Assembly (NCBI GenBank): GCA_022496805.1
Contig: CM040103.1
Location: forward strand, 22,978,820 to 23,042,819
Reading direction: 5' to 3'
Origin: Pohlia nutans
Taxonomy: Eukaryota > Streptophyta > Bryopsida > Bryales > Mniaceae
DNA length: 64,000 bases
Shown here: in pieces, positions 21,347 through 31,803 of the stretch
Position numbering within the stretch: position 1 is the first letter of the stretch
How the letters are laid out: each line of letters opens with the position of its first letter
Notes under the pieces: generated by a model
What the model saw: only the letters and a program-made list of their open reading frames with translations
What the model was told of the DNA's origin: nothing
The model's database searches: none
Program-made: the position numbers and the translations under genes

Positions 21347-24218
21347 CTAGAGGGATGACCAGATGGGCACGCCGGGCAAGCTCTCTCCGCCATCGATGAT
21401 GAATGTGTTGCCAGTGATGTACTGCGAGTCGTCGCTTGCAAGCAACAGCACCACGGATGTCAAGTCTGGATCCACGCTTCCCCATTTCCCCGCCGGCAAT
21501 CTTTTCCTGGCCACCGTGCTCAGCCAATCCTTCTCGAATAGCGCCTTTGTGATTTCCGACCTGAACAATCCTGCCGCTATTGCATTTGTGCGAATGTTGT
21601 ACTTCCCAAGCTCATAGGCCATCATCTGCCACGAAAAAATCCCAGGCCCCGTCACTTCTCAAATTCTCCATAACATTCTTGAATCCATCATGCCAGCTCT
21701 CTTTCTAATTCAAGACGCAAAGGCCTTTCTGACAGTAGAAGCCAGAGCAAGAAAAAGTACTGTGAACCGAATCTTTTGTTCAAGGATATAATGTCTTAGG
21801 GCCGCTTCACACTATGGCCGAAAGTCGAGAGGCCGTCGATTTCCACCAATCAAATTGCAAAAAACCATGGGTTTGGCCTCTTGACCCTTCACACTAGAGG
21901 CCAAAGTCCAAAGGCCGTGGACCTTCAAAATGCTTACATGGCAACACTTTTTGACCAAGGTGACGGCCTCTCGAGAGGAAGTTTGAGTCGGACGGGAATG
22001 GAAACCCAAACTATGGTTGAGAGGCCGTCGATTTCTTTTCATAAAAAATGAAAGCTATATTTTATTGCGTATTTTCAGTAGATTTCTTTGGACTCTCAAC
22101 AAAGTTTGGACTCTCAATCCCACGGCCTCTCGACTTGGACGGCCATAGTGTGAAGCGGCCCTTAGTATGGCAGCAAGCAAGATAGCAAGCAAGATGGATA
22201 AGTAGAAATCTTTTCAGTCACAACGGGATTTAGGGCCGCTTCACACTATGGCCGAAGGTCGAGAGGCCGCCAGTTTCCACCAATCAAATTGCAAGAAACC
22301 ATGGTTTCGGCCTCTCGACCCTTCACACTAAAGGCCAAAGTCCAAAGGCTGTGGACCTCCAAAATGCTTACATGGCAACACTTTTTGACCAAGGTGACGG
22401 CCTCTCGAGAGGAAGTTTGGGTCCTACATTTTGCAAGACCCGTCACTATGGTCGAGAGGCCGTCGATTTCTTTTCATAAAAAATGAAACTATATTTTAAT
22501 GCCTATTTTCAGTAGATTTCTTTGAACTCTCAACAAAGTTTGGACTCTCAATCCCACGGCCTCTCAACTTGGACGGCCATAGTGTGAAGCGGCCCTTAGT
22601 CATTTGAGAGGATTTGTACGAGTGAGGGTAGAAAGGGGACCTTGGACATATGGATGATGGCGGCCTTGGAAACGGAGTACGCCATGCCGCCAGGCAACAA
22701 GCCTCTCTCCAGGCCGCCGATGGAGGAAATGTTGATGATGGAGCCTCCTCGCTGGGCTGCTGCCAATCGCTTGGCCACGGCCTTGGACATGAGCCATGTG
22801 CCGCGCAAGTTCGTGTTGAAAATGCCGTTCCATTCACTCTCCTCTTGATCCAACGGAGTTCGTAATGGACCTGTACCACATCATAATCCATAATCACTGC
22901 AGGATTTTGCAGAACCGAGAGGAAGAGAATTCGAACCCATAATTATGCTTGCCCTTCATTGTACTGTACTTACAACTAACTTAAGAATCTGATTTCAAAA
23001 CTCTCAAGGTCATTCAAAGGGTAGTGACGAATTCTAAAATTTTGCATGTTATAATCTTAGAAGAAACGCCTAAAAATTTGAGCGTAGTACAAATACAATA
23101 TGATCATCAAGATCCTACGCTTTCATTCAGAAATTTTGAAAGGGTCAGATTTTGGTTGTAAGTTGAAAATGTTTGTAATGGCAATCGTTTATCAAAACGA
23201 AATTGCAAGTTAGTATCTACCTCGCCCTCTTTGGAGCTCTGTAGGTACTAACTCTAAACTCAATTTTGATCAATATGTCCTTGGTAGTCCATTAGCAGAA
23301 ATTCCTGCAACCATAACAGAAGATCGTTCCCCTCTAAACTAGGTCTTGCTATAAGATATATGATAAGATTTCAAACCTCCCTCGTTTACTATTCACGAAG
23401 ATATAATATGAAGCTCTAAACCCTAACTCAAATTCAACATGAAAGAGCGCCATAGCCACAGAGCGAGGAAGGCAAGGCCATAGTTGTCAAGTTGCATTCG
23501 TATCTACCCCTGACAACTCAGTAAGTACTAGGTTGCAAATTAGTTCTGATAGCCATCAAGTTCACCAGAAGAAATTCCTGCAACTATGAAAGGATCCCAA
23601 CGGAAGACCAGCTTACGAAGTCTTTAGATAAGAGCGCCATAGCCACAGAACGAGGAAGTCAAGTCCATGGTAGTTAACCCCGAAACGACCAAGGATTCGT
23701 GATTCTAAAATGACAAATTCAATCGATCATATTGTGAGAAAATATAATTCAAATGGTACCAAATTTTGTATATCAGAATCAGTGAAGGATATTGCATCGT
23801 GTGTTGGTCCGAAAGGAAAGAATTTGAACAAAAGGAACATCACATAAGAAATGCCCAGAAAAATATGAGGCTTCTTGGCTCTTAAGTTACCTCGCATTCC
23901 GGCATTGTTGACGAGAACGTCGACGTAGCCGAACGCGGCCCACGCTTTCTCCACGGCCGCGTCGATGACAGCCTCGCCCGCGCTCACGTCCAGCTCCACG
24001 GCCGCCGCCCTCCCGGACGATCGTCGTGCCTCCGTCGCCTCGCTGGACGAAGCAGCAGCGGAAGCATTGATCTCGTCGCAGAGCGCTTGCAGCATGTGCT
24101 TGCGCCGCGCGGCCAGGATCACGTTGGCCCCGTTCTTGGACAGCGCCAACGCAAACTCCCGCCCCAGCCCCGACGACGCCCCCGTGATCAGCGCCACCTT
24201 CCCTTCCAGCTCCGCCAT
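21347..24218 (-). CDS. Short-chain dehydrogenase/reductase, copy B (278 aa, 3 exons)
   Basis: Paralogue of SDR-A with the same role and motifs: TGASSGLG, VNNAGMRG, INISS and YSVSK, and a C-terminus LPGVPIWSSL. Exons are 24218-23891, 22870-22641 and 21625-21347 (328, 230 and 279 nt, identical to copy A), all GT-AG. The frame is complete with no disabling change. Differences cluster in the serine-rich loop around residues 55-72 and in exon 3. Introns carry insertions absent from copy A: a TTAA-flanked element in intron 1 and two Tourist-like MITEs in intron 2. The 5' flank is alignable with copy A for at least 70 bp before the ATG. The two genes converge, which points to an inverted duplication. 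Substrate is unknown. Confidence 0.92.
21799..22161. mobile_element. Tourist-like (PIF/Harbinger) MITE, 363 bp, copy 1
   Basis: Termini GGGCCGCTTCACACTATGGC are inverted at both ends, flanked by TTA direct repeats (21796-21798 and 22162-22164). A 3-bp TTA duplication with a GGG-type terminus fits PIF/Harbinger MITEs. Non-coding; in SDR-B intron 2. Confidence 0.85.
22233..22595. mobile_element. Tourist-like (PIF/Harbinger) MITE, 363 bp, copy 2
   Basis: Same termini, same length and orientation as the copy 71 bp away, also flanked by TTA (22230-22232 and 22596-22598). The interiors diverge mainly around 22410-22450. It sits directly beside the 3' splice end of SDR-B exon 2. Confidence 0.85.
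23440..23660 (-). repeat. Local duplication inside SDR-B intron 1
   Basis: The segment GAGCGCCATAGCCACAGA is found at about 23449 and again at about 23633, with similar flanks (an AGAAATTCCTGCAAC motif also recurs upstream). This is an internal tandem duplication not seen in SDR-A. Confidence 0.6.
23678..23881. mobile_element. TTAA-flanked MITE in SDR-B intron 1 (204 bp)
   Basis: Left end CCCCGAAACGACCAAGG after TTAA 23674-23677; the right end is shortened to CTTCTTGGCTC followed by TTAA 23882-23885. It starts five bases from the exon 1 donor. The paralogous SDR-A intron reads straight through as GTAACTTGACTACCATGG with no element, so this is a scorable insertion. Confidence 0.85.
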
Positions 24219-24484
24219 CCCCACCAATCCTCACTCTCTCTACAGTCCACGATTCCGCTCCTGCTGAATTCTACGATGGTCCGGAACTTAGAAAAAACGT
24301 AAACCCGTTCGATGACTCTCACTGAATTGCCCACTTTAGTTCTGTTGCGATGACATCATCACCCGTTCAAATCCGCAAACCCCGTTTGTCAAAAACTCAC
24401 TGAATTCAGCACACCCGATCAAAGCGAATGGCCCCGAAAACCCACCCTAGCTCAATCCTCGGGGCGCACGGAAAAAAGAAAAAG

Positions 24485-24602
24485 AACGAACAAAGAGATG
24501 TCTTCTGCTTTACGGACATGAATTCCTTTACAAGGGCAAATAACGAACAAAAGAGATGCGCTTTATGGACATGAATACCTTTACAAGGGCAAGTAATGGG
24601 CT
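24485..24602 (+). repeat. Two ~57-bp tandem units upstream of SDR-B
   Basis: Two imperfect copies containing GGACATGAAT(T/A)CCTTTACA and GGGCAA(A/G)TAA, immediately head-to-tail. No function is evident. Confidence 0.6.
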
Positions 24603-26174
24603 TAATATTGAGCAAAGTTAATTTACGATGCGAGTCACGTTGTCAACAGTAGCAAGCTTCAGCATCGATGCAGCGCCGAGTGAGCTTGGATTTCTCACTA
24701 GAAAAGTACTCTAGATAATTCATGTTCCGTTTTGTATGTGATGTAGGAGGAGGTTCGAGCCGCGTGTGCGTGTTCAATCTTCAATCAGCCATACTTCAAA
24801 AGTTTCGAAGACTCTTGAACTGAAGGGAGATTTTTCCAGTTGAGTGTGTTTCGAGGATTGCCATGTTCCACATATCCATACTGTCCAGTTCGATTCACAA
24901 AAGGCAATGAGGTTCAAAGAAACTTGCACAATGGACTTCGTATGGGCTTTCTCAGGTTATCTTTAACAACGATGAGCTAGGTATGGTCTTGATGATGTTC
25001 TCCCCAAGTGGACAGGAGCTGGGGAAGTGTTTTTCTTCTCCTAAAGGACCACGAGGCCCCACGCAGCTTCTAGAACTAGAAAGTGAAGAAATCTGTATTG
25101 TTGAGCAGTAAAGAGACCCGGCTCTTTTTGAGAACTTAATCTGAGGGTACTTCCTCATCGGAAATTCATGAAGTGTGCAACTTTTGGTGATTTTTTGACT
25201 CAGGAAGGCTATCTAGTGTCAATCCGGACCCTCATATCTTCCTCCTCACACCTTCAAATTACATGAAATGTTTTGCACATGTTCAAAGTAATGATTTCTA
25301 CGCATGGTAAAAATTTCAAAAAAAATTGGGGCGCTTTTGACCAATCCGATTTCACCATCATGTACTACATACCCCACGTACTACATACCCCAATCAATCT
25401 TCTCAATCTTCTCAACGGTGGCATTTTCTCAAAAATCATGGCATCTTGGTGATCCTTTTTTCATAAAAAAACTACATAAATTTTCTCTAATTTCAGCAGT
25501 ACCCACCGTCAAATTTACCCCACAAAGTGAGGAATAATCAAGCCCACACAGGCTACACTCCACTGATCGCGCAACTTCATGTATTTACTATACAACCACG
25601 CTTACACTGTAAAATACCTGCCATCCAATGAGACCATAACCTTCCGTCCAACCCACAAAGTGATGGGAGGGTTGGAAAATCTACTCGCCATACCCCTCGT
25701 CCGTTTAACAAAACACGGAAATGATTGGCGCTAATCTACATCACTCACTCCAGAATCCAGTTCCCACGCCCTCCTTGCCCAGATCCCCAAGACCTAACTA
25801 AACGCAACACCCTACAACATTCGTGTGAATACAGCTGCTTACTACCACAAAAATGATTGAAAACACAGTCAGTCACACAGCTGTGTCAAGATCAGAATGC
25901 CTGCAGGCTGCTGGGCCCGTTAATTTGAGGGATGGGGAGTATAATCAGCAAAAATTATAGTTCTCACTACGCTGCTTTGCTCCTCAAAAAAAATAGATAG
26001 CCACTGCACTTCACTCCTGTCCATGCTCAGGGAGGCTCCCTTCTCTACGTTTCACCACGACTCTTGGGGATTTGGCTGCAATGGCTGTACTTTACTACCT
26101 AGAACTCGTAATGTGTAGTCCTGATCTTGACACGCTCTTTTACTTTTTGTAAGTTTCTATATTCTGTGACTCTG
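24603..26174. other. Intergenic region between SDR-B promoter and HSP 3' end
   Basis: No gene recognised. The last few hundred bases before 26175 should hold the 3' UTR of the Hsp110 gene; the rest is unassigned. Confidence 0.45.
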
Positions 26175-28643
26175 CTACTCTGTCTGCATGGTCTCAGGCT
26201 CCGGAGCTGCTGATGGCGCCGGCGCATCAGTGTCCATAGGCTCAGGCGCTGATGCTGCTTCAGGAGCAGGTCCCGCTGGTGCAGGCTTGGGCTCAGCAGC
26301 AGGAGCAGGCTTCGGCGGTGCTGGCCTGGACTTTGTCATGATGGGCTTGCAGAATCTGTCCAGCACCTCCGTCTTCTTCTTCACGTCTGCAACCAGCAGC
26401 ACAGGGTTGGCAGACTTCGGAAGCCCATCTTGCTGCTGCTTCTTGTCCTTGAACCACTCCTCCGCCTTGCTGCACTCGTTGATCACCTTCTCCTTGTCCC
26501 CCGCATCAATGTGGTCAAACTTCGGGTCCTTGCTCAGAGCGGCTTCCCGGAAGCTTGAGATGCAGTAGCTCAATTCCCTCATCGCCGGACCACGCAGCTC
26601 TTCTTCTCTTTGCCGAGCCTCCATCGGATCCCCCAGCTTCTTCAGCTCTGCCAGCTTCGCCGTGTAAACGCTCTTGATCTCGTCTTCCCCGTCCTCGTAC
26701 AACCAGTCCTCTGTCTCTTGCAGCCTCGCTGACATTTCCTCGCGCTCGTGTTCTGTCACATAATCCTGCAGCTTCTCGTACAACTTGTTCCGCATGCTGT
26801 ACACGTATGCCTCCACCGCATTCTTGCTCTCCTTTGTCTCCTCCATCACACGATCCTGCAGAGCCATCTCAAACTCCTTCTCCACAGCCTTGGTCAATTC
26901 CGCCCCTGGCAGTCCACCGTAGATCACCTCATGCACCGGCACATCTGTCCTCTTCGTCTTCTTCTTCTTCACAACCTCTGGCTTTGGTGCATCCGTCTCC
27001 ATTTTCGCAGCTTCCTCACCCGACCCATTCTCCACACCTGTGCCTTCGGTGGGAGGCGATGCAGTCTTCTCGGCAGACTCCTCCTTTGCTGGTGCCGCAG
27101 CTTCCTTCTTCGTCACTGGTACTTCCACCTCCTCTTCCTCAATCATGGTGGCAGCCTCCAACGACACCACTCCGTGCAGATTCAGCCTGATCTTCACCTT
27201 GATCTTCGCCTTCTCCGACACAGTCGGAGTGAACGGCCCAATCGTGAACGTGGCGATCCTGTTGCTCATGTTCGGAGGCAGCTCCGCTGTCTCTGCGTAG
27301 AACGCGTCGATGGAGAAAGTGCTGGATCGATAAAAGGTCAGCAATTTGGTGCTCGGTACAGGGTTTCCTTTCACGAACACCACGTTGTTGGACGACACCT
27401 CCTCTTCACCCTCCGTCTCTGGAGCCGCTCCCTTCCACGACAGCCCAATTGGGAACGGGAAAGAGTCCTGCACCTCAAAATCACGAACCCGGAACGTCGG
27501 GCTCAGCATGGCGCACTGCAGAGTGCACCCACGGGCGATGCACTCGCTCGCGTTCATGGTGCGGCTCGGCTCCTTCCCAAACACCGAGCTAAGAATCTTC
27601 AGAATGGCCGGCACACGCGATCCGGATCCCACCACCTCCACTGCAAAAATCTTGTCCACGCTCAACTTCGACGACGCCAGCGCCCTCTCGCAAGGGCCTC
27701 TCACCTTCTCCAATATGCCCTGAGCCAGTTCCTCGAATTCGTCGCGCTTCATCACGCCCCTCACATCCTTCTCGTCCATCAAGCATTCAATGTTCAAAGG
27801 AGCGATGGGATTCGCGCTCAGAATTTTCTTCGCTTTCTCGCACCCTGTGCGCAGCCTCAGGCTGGCGCGCGCGTTCGACGGCACGTCGATCTTGTACTCA
27901 TCCTTGAACTTGGCGGCGAAATGATCGAACATCACCTCATCGAAGTCGCGGCCCCCGAGGCACCGCTCGAACGCATGACCTAAAATCTTCAGCTGCCCCT
28001 TCTTGAACGCGGCGATGCACACCTGCATGCTCGCGTGCCCAATATCCACGAACGCCACATTCAGCGGCTCCGTGTCCGACAAATCGGTCTTGTAGATCCC
28101 GTACGCCAGCGCCGTCGCCGTCGTCTCGTGCATCAATCGCAGCGGATGAAGCCCGGCGATCTGCGCGGCGTCCAAATACGCGCGCCTCTGAAGCTCCGTG
28201 AAGTACACCGGCACGCCAATCACGCAATCCACCACCGACGTCCCGAGGTTCTTCTCCGCGATGGACTTCAAATTCGCCAGCAGCATCCCGAGGACCTGCG
28301 TGGGCGTGAACTGCCGGGGCTCATTCAGATACTGCACGTTGATGAGCGGGAATCCGTCGGGGCCCTCGGTGACGGAGTACGGGAACAAGCGCAAGTCCCT
28401 CTGCAGTTCCGGATCCGAGAACGGGCGCCCAATGAGGCGCTTGATCTGCGAGATGGTGTTCCTAGGGTTCATCATGGCGGACGCCGCGCCCGCGACGCCC
28501 ACAAACCGTTGCTTCTCCCCGAACGACACCATGCCGGGCGTCTCGCGCTTCGACTCATCGTTCAGCACCACGTCGATCCCGCGCTGCCGCGCCACGCCCA
28601 CGATGCAGTTCTCATTCCCGACGTCCAGCCCTACCACGCTCAT
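26175..28643 (-). CDS. Hsp110/SSE-class HSP70 (HSP70-14/15-like), single exon, 822 aa
   Basis: Cytosolic/nuclear Hsp110 chaperone, by family a nucleotide-exchange factor and holdase for canonical Hsp70. The start is the ATG of MSVVGLDVGNEN at 28643; an upstream in-frame ATG adds 11 residues but lacks family similarity. Residues 1-380 form the ATPase domain (LDVGNENC phosphate-1 loop, VVLNDESKRETP, NPRNTISQIKRLIGR, VGSGSRVPAI). A beta substrate domain follows to about 500, then an acidic/lysine-rich insert (EEEEVEVPV...KKKKTKRTD) typical of Hsp110. A helical domain runs about 600-760 and a Pro/Ala-rich tail ends in MQTE. The reading frame is open throughout with no intron and is strongly G+C-biased. 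Flowering-plant relatives are, as I recall, multi-exon, so this may be a retrocopy or a lineage with lost introns. Confidence 0.95.
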   Translation of the reverse strand: MSVVGLDVGNENCIVGVARQRGIDVVLNDESKRETPGMVSFGEKQRFVGVAGAASAMMNPRNTISQIKRLIGRPFSDPELQRDLRLFPYSVTEGPDGFPLINVQYLNEPRQFTPTQVLGMLLANLKSIAEKNLGTSVVDCVIGVPVYFTELQRRAYLDAAQIAGLHPLRLMHETTATALAYGIYKTDLSDTEPLNVAFVDIGHASMQVCIAAFKKGQLKILGHAFERCLGGRDFDEVMFDHFAAKFKDEYKIDVPSNARASLRLRTGCEKAKKILSANPIAPLNIECLMDEKDVRGVMKRDEFEELAQGILEKVRGPCERALASSKLSVDKIFAVEVVGSGSRVPAILKILSSVFGKEPSRTMNASECIARGCTLQCAMLSPTFRVRDFEVQDSFPFPIGLSWKGAAPETEGEEEVSSNNVVFVKGNPVPSTKLLTFYRSSTFSIDAFYAETAELPPNMSNRIATFTIGPFTPTVSEKAKIKVKIRLNLHGVVSLEAATMIEEEEVEVPVTKKEAAAPAKEESAEKTASPPTEGTGVENGSGEEAAKMETDAPKPEVVKKKKTKRTDVPVHEVIYGGLPGAELTKAVEKEFEMALQDRVMEETKESKNAVEAYVYSMRNKLYEKLQDYVTEHEREEMSARLQETEDWLYEDGEDEIKSVYTAKLAELKKLGDPMEARQREEELRGPAMRELSYCISSFREAALSKDPKFDHIDAGDKEKVINECSKAEEWFKDKKQQQDGLPKSANPVLLVADVKKKTEVLDRFCKPIMTKSRPAPPKPAPAAEPKPAPAGPAPEAASAPEPMDTDAPAPSAAPEPETMQTE

Positions 28644-28906
28644 GGTGCCTGCCGGCCGGCCTTCCCCCAGCCACAAAACCGATCCTCACGGCCAAATCAC
28701 AGCACCAAAATGAATGGGACAAAAAAAGGAACGCAAGCAGGAGCAAACAGGAAAACAAAACGAGGCTCTCAAGGGAGCGGAACTCAAACAAGCAGGGCAG
28801 CGCGCAGGCTGGCTCAGTCAAATGGAGGAGGGGAGAGAGATGGGTTTGCCCTAATAAGTTGACAGGGAAGGGAAAGGGTCTGTTAGTTTGTTCTTGGAAG
28901 TCGATC

Positions 28907-29048
28907 GAAGGTTCTGGGTCCTCCGAAGCCTCGGCTCGGCCCTCCTTGTTACTTCACTTTCCCCTTTCAATGATAACGCAGCTTCTTCTTACTTAGGGTG
29001 CCCCCATCCCCTTCCCTTCCCCTACTCTCTAGAGCCTTCCTTCTGGAA
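28907..29048 (-). promoter_or_regulatory. Candidate heat-shock elements upstream of the Hsp110 gene
   Basis: GAAGGTTC at 28907-28914 (about 265 bp before the ATG) and TTCTGGAA at 29041-29048, preceded by another TTC at 29037, match the alternating nGAAn core. The known heat-shock factor site needs about three such units, so each cluster is partial. Regulation by heat is an inference. Confidence 0.35.
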
Positions 29049-29049
29049 C

Positions 29050-29529
29050 TCTCCTGGGTTTTTGAGCCATGATGTCGGTGGAAAGTTTTCATTAGGGTTT
29101 CCTTAACTTTTTTGGGAATATGTGTACATTCAATGGTGAATTATTTTATTTTATTTTGTTACCACTTAGACTTGGTTATGGATTACAAGCCATAGTAAGT
29201 TTGTTACTCAATTTTGAACATTCAAATTTCAATAAAAAAAATTGACTTGTTTTATGCGTTATATCAGAAGTAGATTTGTATACTCTATGGTGAATATTTC
29301 AGTTTTTTTTTTTTTTCATGGATTATAGGCATTACTAGATTTGTGTACTTAAAGGTGATTGATTGATTGATTTAGTATAATTTAGAATTTTGTTTTTAAT
29401 AGTTATAAGAACTTATTCATTAATGCACACGAAGCTCATATGGTTCCCCTATGTTGATTTCCCTATGAGTGTCACTTTTTCCTGTGATTTTGGGTTTTAA
29501 CATGTGTGTAAAATCACTTGCTTAAACTT
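29050..29529. other. AT-rich spacer between Hsp110 promoter and tandem array
   Basis: No gene recognised. Confidence 0.4.
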
Positions 29530-31470
29530 AGTTACCTACTTGTAGAAGAAAAGTTTTAAGATGTGTCAAGTTTTGAAGCTCAAAGGGAAAAGTGGTACTC
29601 ACAGGGGGAATCAACACAGGGAAACCATATGAGACCCCTATGATGATGGCGACATCCTTATGTTTCAAACTTGATAACCAGCCCAAGCCTTAATTTTGTC
29701 AAAGAACACGAGTCTAAACAAGCAACATATCAACCTCAAACGCTCTCTTTAGCAAATAGTCTTCCCAAGTTAAATTCAGGACCTCAAAAATTGTTGATAA
29801 TACTTGTCACTTGCTTGTAGAAGGATTGTTTTAACACGTGTCGAGTTCTAAAGCTCAGAGGGGAAAGTAGTACTCACAAGGGGAATCAACACAAGGAAAC
29901 CATATGAAACCCTTGTGATGATGGTGGCATCCCTATGTTTCAAACATGATAACGAGCCCAAGCCTAAATTTTGTCAAAGAGCACGAGTCAACGTACACAA
30001 GCAACATATCAACCTCAGACGCTCTTTTTAGCAAATAGTCTTCCCAAATTAAATTCAGAACCTCAAAAATTATTGAGAATACTTATTACCTCCTTGTAAA
30101 AGGACTGTTTTAACACGTGTCAAGTTTTGAAGCTCAAAAGGGCAAGTGGTACTTACAAGAGGAATCAACACATGAATCCATTGTGATGATGGTGGCATAT
30201 CTATGTTTCAAACATGATAACCAGCCCAAGCCTAAATTTTGTCAAAAAACACGAGTTTACACAAATAACATATCAACTTTAGACACTCTATTTAGCAAAT
30301 AGTCTTTCCAAGTTCAAATCAAGACCTCGAAAACTGTTCAGAGCACTTGTCACCTACTTGTAGAATGACAATTTTAACACGTATCTAGTTCTAAACCTCA
30401 TAGGGGAAAGTGGTACTCACAAGGGGAATCAATACTGAGAAACCATATGAGACCCCTATGATGATGGTGACATTCTTATGTTTTAAACATGATAACGAGC
30501 TCAAGCTTTAATTTTGTCAAAGAACACGAGTATAAACAAACAACATATCAACCTCGAACGCTCTCTTCTCAAGTTAAAATCAAGACCTCAAATATTGTTG
30601 AGAGTACTTGTCACATCTTTGTACAAGGACAATTTTAAGAGGTGTGGAGTTCTGAAGCTCATAGGGGAAAGTCGTACTCAGAAGAGGAATCAACACATGG
30701 AAACCATATGAGACCCCTGTGATGATGGTGACTGACATCCCTATGTTTTAAACTTGATAACTAGCCCAAGCCTTAATTTTGTCAAAGAATACAAGTCTAA
30801 ACAACAACATATTAATAACCTCAAACGCTCTCTTCTCAAGTTAAAATCAAGACCTCAAAAATTGTTCAGAGTACTTGTCATCTACTTGTAGAATGACAGT
30901 TTTAACATGTATCAAGTTCTAAACCTCGTAGGGGAAAGTGGTACTCAGAAGGGGAATCAACACATGGAAACCATATGAGACTCTTGTGATGATGGTGATA
31001 TCCTTATGTTTCAAACTTGATAATCAACCCAAGCCTAAATTTTATCATAGAACACAAGTCTATACAAACAACATATCAACCTCAGAGGTCTTTAGCAAAT
31101 AGTCTTTCCAAGTTAAAATCAGGATCTCAAAAATTGTTGATAATACTTGTCACCTGCTTGTAGAAAGACACTTAGAGTACGTGTCGAGTTTTGAAGCTCA
31201 GAGGGGAAAGTAGTACTCACAAGGGGAATCAACACACGGAAACCATGTAAGATCCCTGTGATGATGGTGACATCCCTATGTTTTTGAAACTTAATTAACT
31301 GCTCAAGCCTAAATTTTGTCAAAGAACACGAGTCTACACAAGCAACATATCAACCTCAGACGCTCTCTTTAACGAATAGTCTTCCCAAGTCAACCTTAGA
31401 CGTCTTTAGCAAATAGTCTTCCCAAGTCAAAATCTGGACCTCAAAAATTGTTGAGAATACTTGTCACTGG
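29530..31470 (+). repeat. Tandem array, seven ~270-bp units
   Basis: The motif GATGATGG(T/C)G recurs at about 29641, 29916, 30184, 30459, 30720, 30987 and 31259 (spacing 261-275 bp). Each unit also has GGGGAATCAACAC, AAACCATATGA, CCCAAGCC(T)TAA, AACATATCAACCTC and a CTACTTGTAGAA-like segment in the same order. Units are diverged by point changes and small indels. There is no coding frame across units and no RNA-gene-like structure. It is a satellite-like array of local amplification. Confidence 0.88.
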
Positions 31471-31574
31471 TAGAAATGCTCTTAGTTTGTACAGTTAATG
31501 ATGAATAGTTTGGTTTTTTTGGTACTATGTGGGTTTTTTTTTTTTTTTCGGGGGGAGGAATTGGAGCCAATATA

Positions 31575-31602
31575 CAGTGACTCCAAAAACCGAGTCTATG
31601 CA
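31575..31602 (+). repeat. Outer left TIR of the Tc1 element
   Basis: 28 bp, two mismatches to the right TIR: CAGTGACTCCAAAAACCGAG then TCTATGCA. Confidence 0.92.
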
Positions 31603-31764
31603 AGGAACTTGAAACTTCAAATGACAATGTAGGAAACAAGAGTGATCGAAATGAAAAGCCATAAAAACAAAAATTGTAGAGTATTAAGTTCTACACACCA
31701 TTGTAATGATAAAATCATGATTTCAATTACAACAAAGTAGATATAGATGTTGAAGAAAAGTGTG

Positions 31765-31790
31765 TACATAGACTCGGTTTTTGCACTAGA
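31765..31790 (-). repeat. Inner left motif of the Tc1 element (inverted)
   Basis: Reads ACATAGACTCGGTTTTTGCA on the plus strand, which is the outer TIR core in the opposite orientation. Confidence 0.8.
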
Positions 31791-31803
31791 ATGTAGAAGA
31801 CAC

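Noticed and set aside
24752..24762. GGTTCGAGCC, a perfect Pol III B box
   Set aside because: No A box at the right distance and no tRNA fold or SINE tail; an isolated match.
26188..28862. Long plus-strand ORFs (up to 411 codons) opposite the Hsp110 gene
   Set aside because: Antisense shadows of a GC-rich coding region; they encode Arg/His/Leu-rich nonsense.
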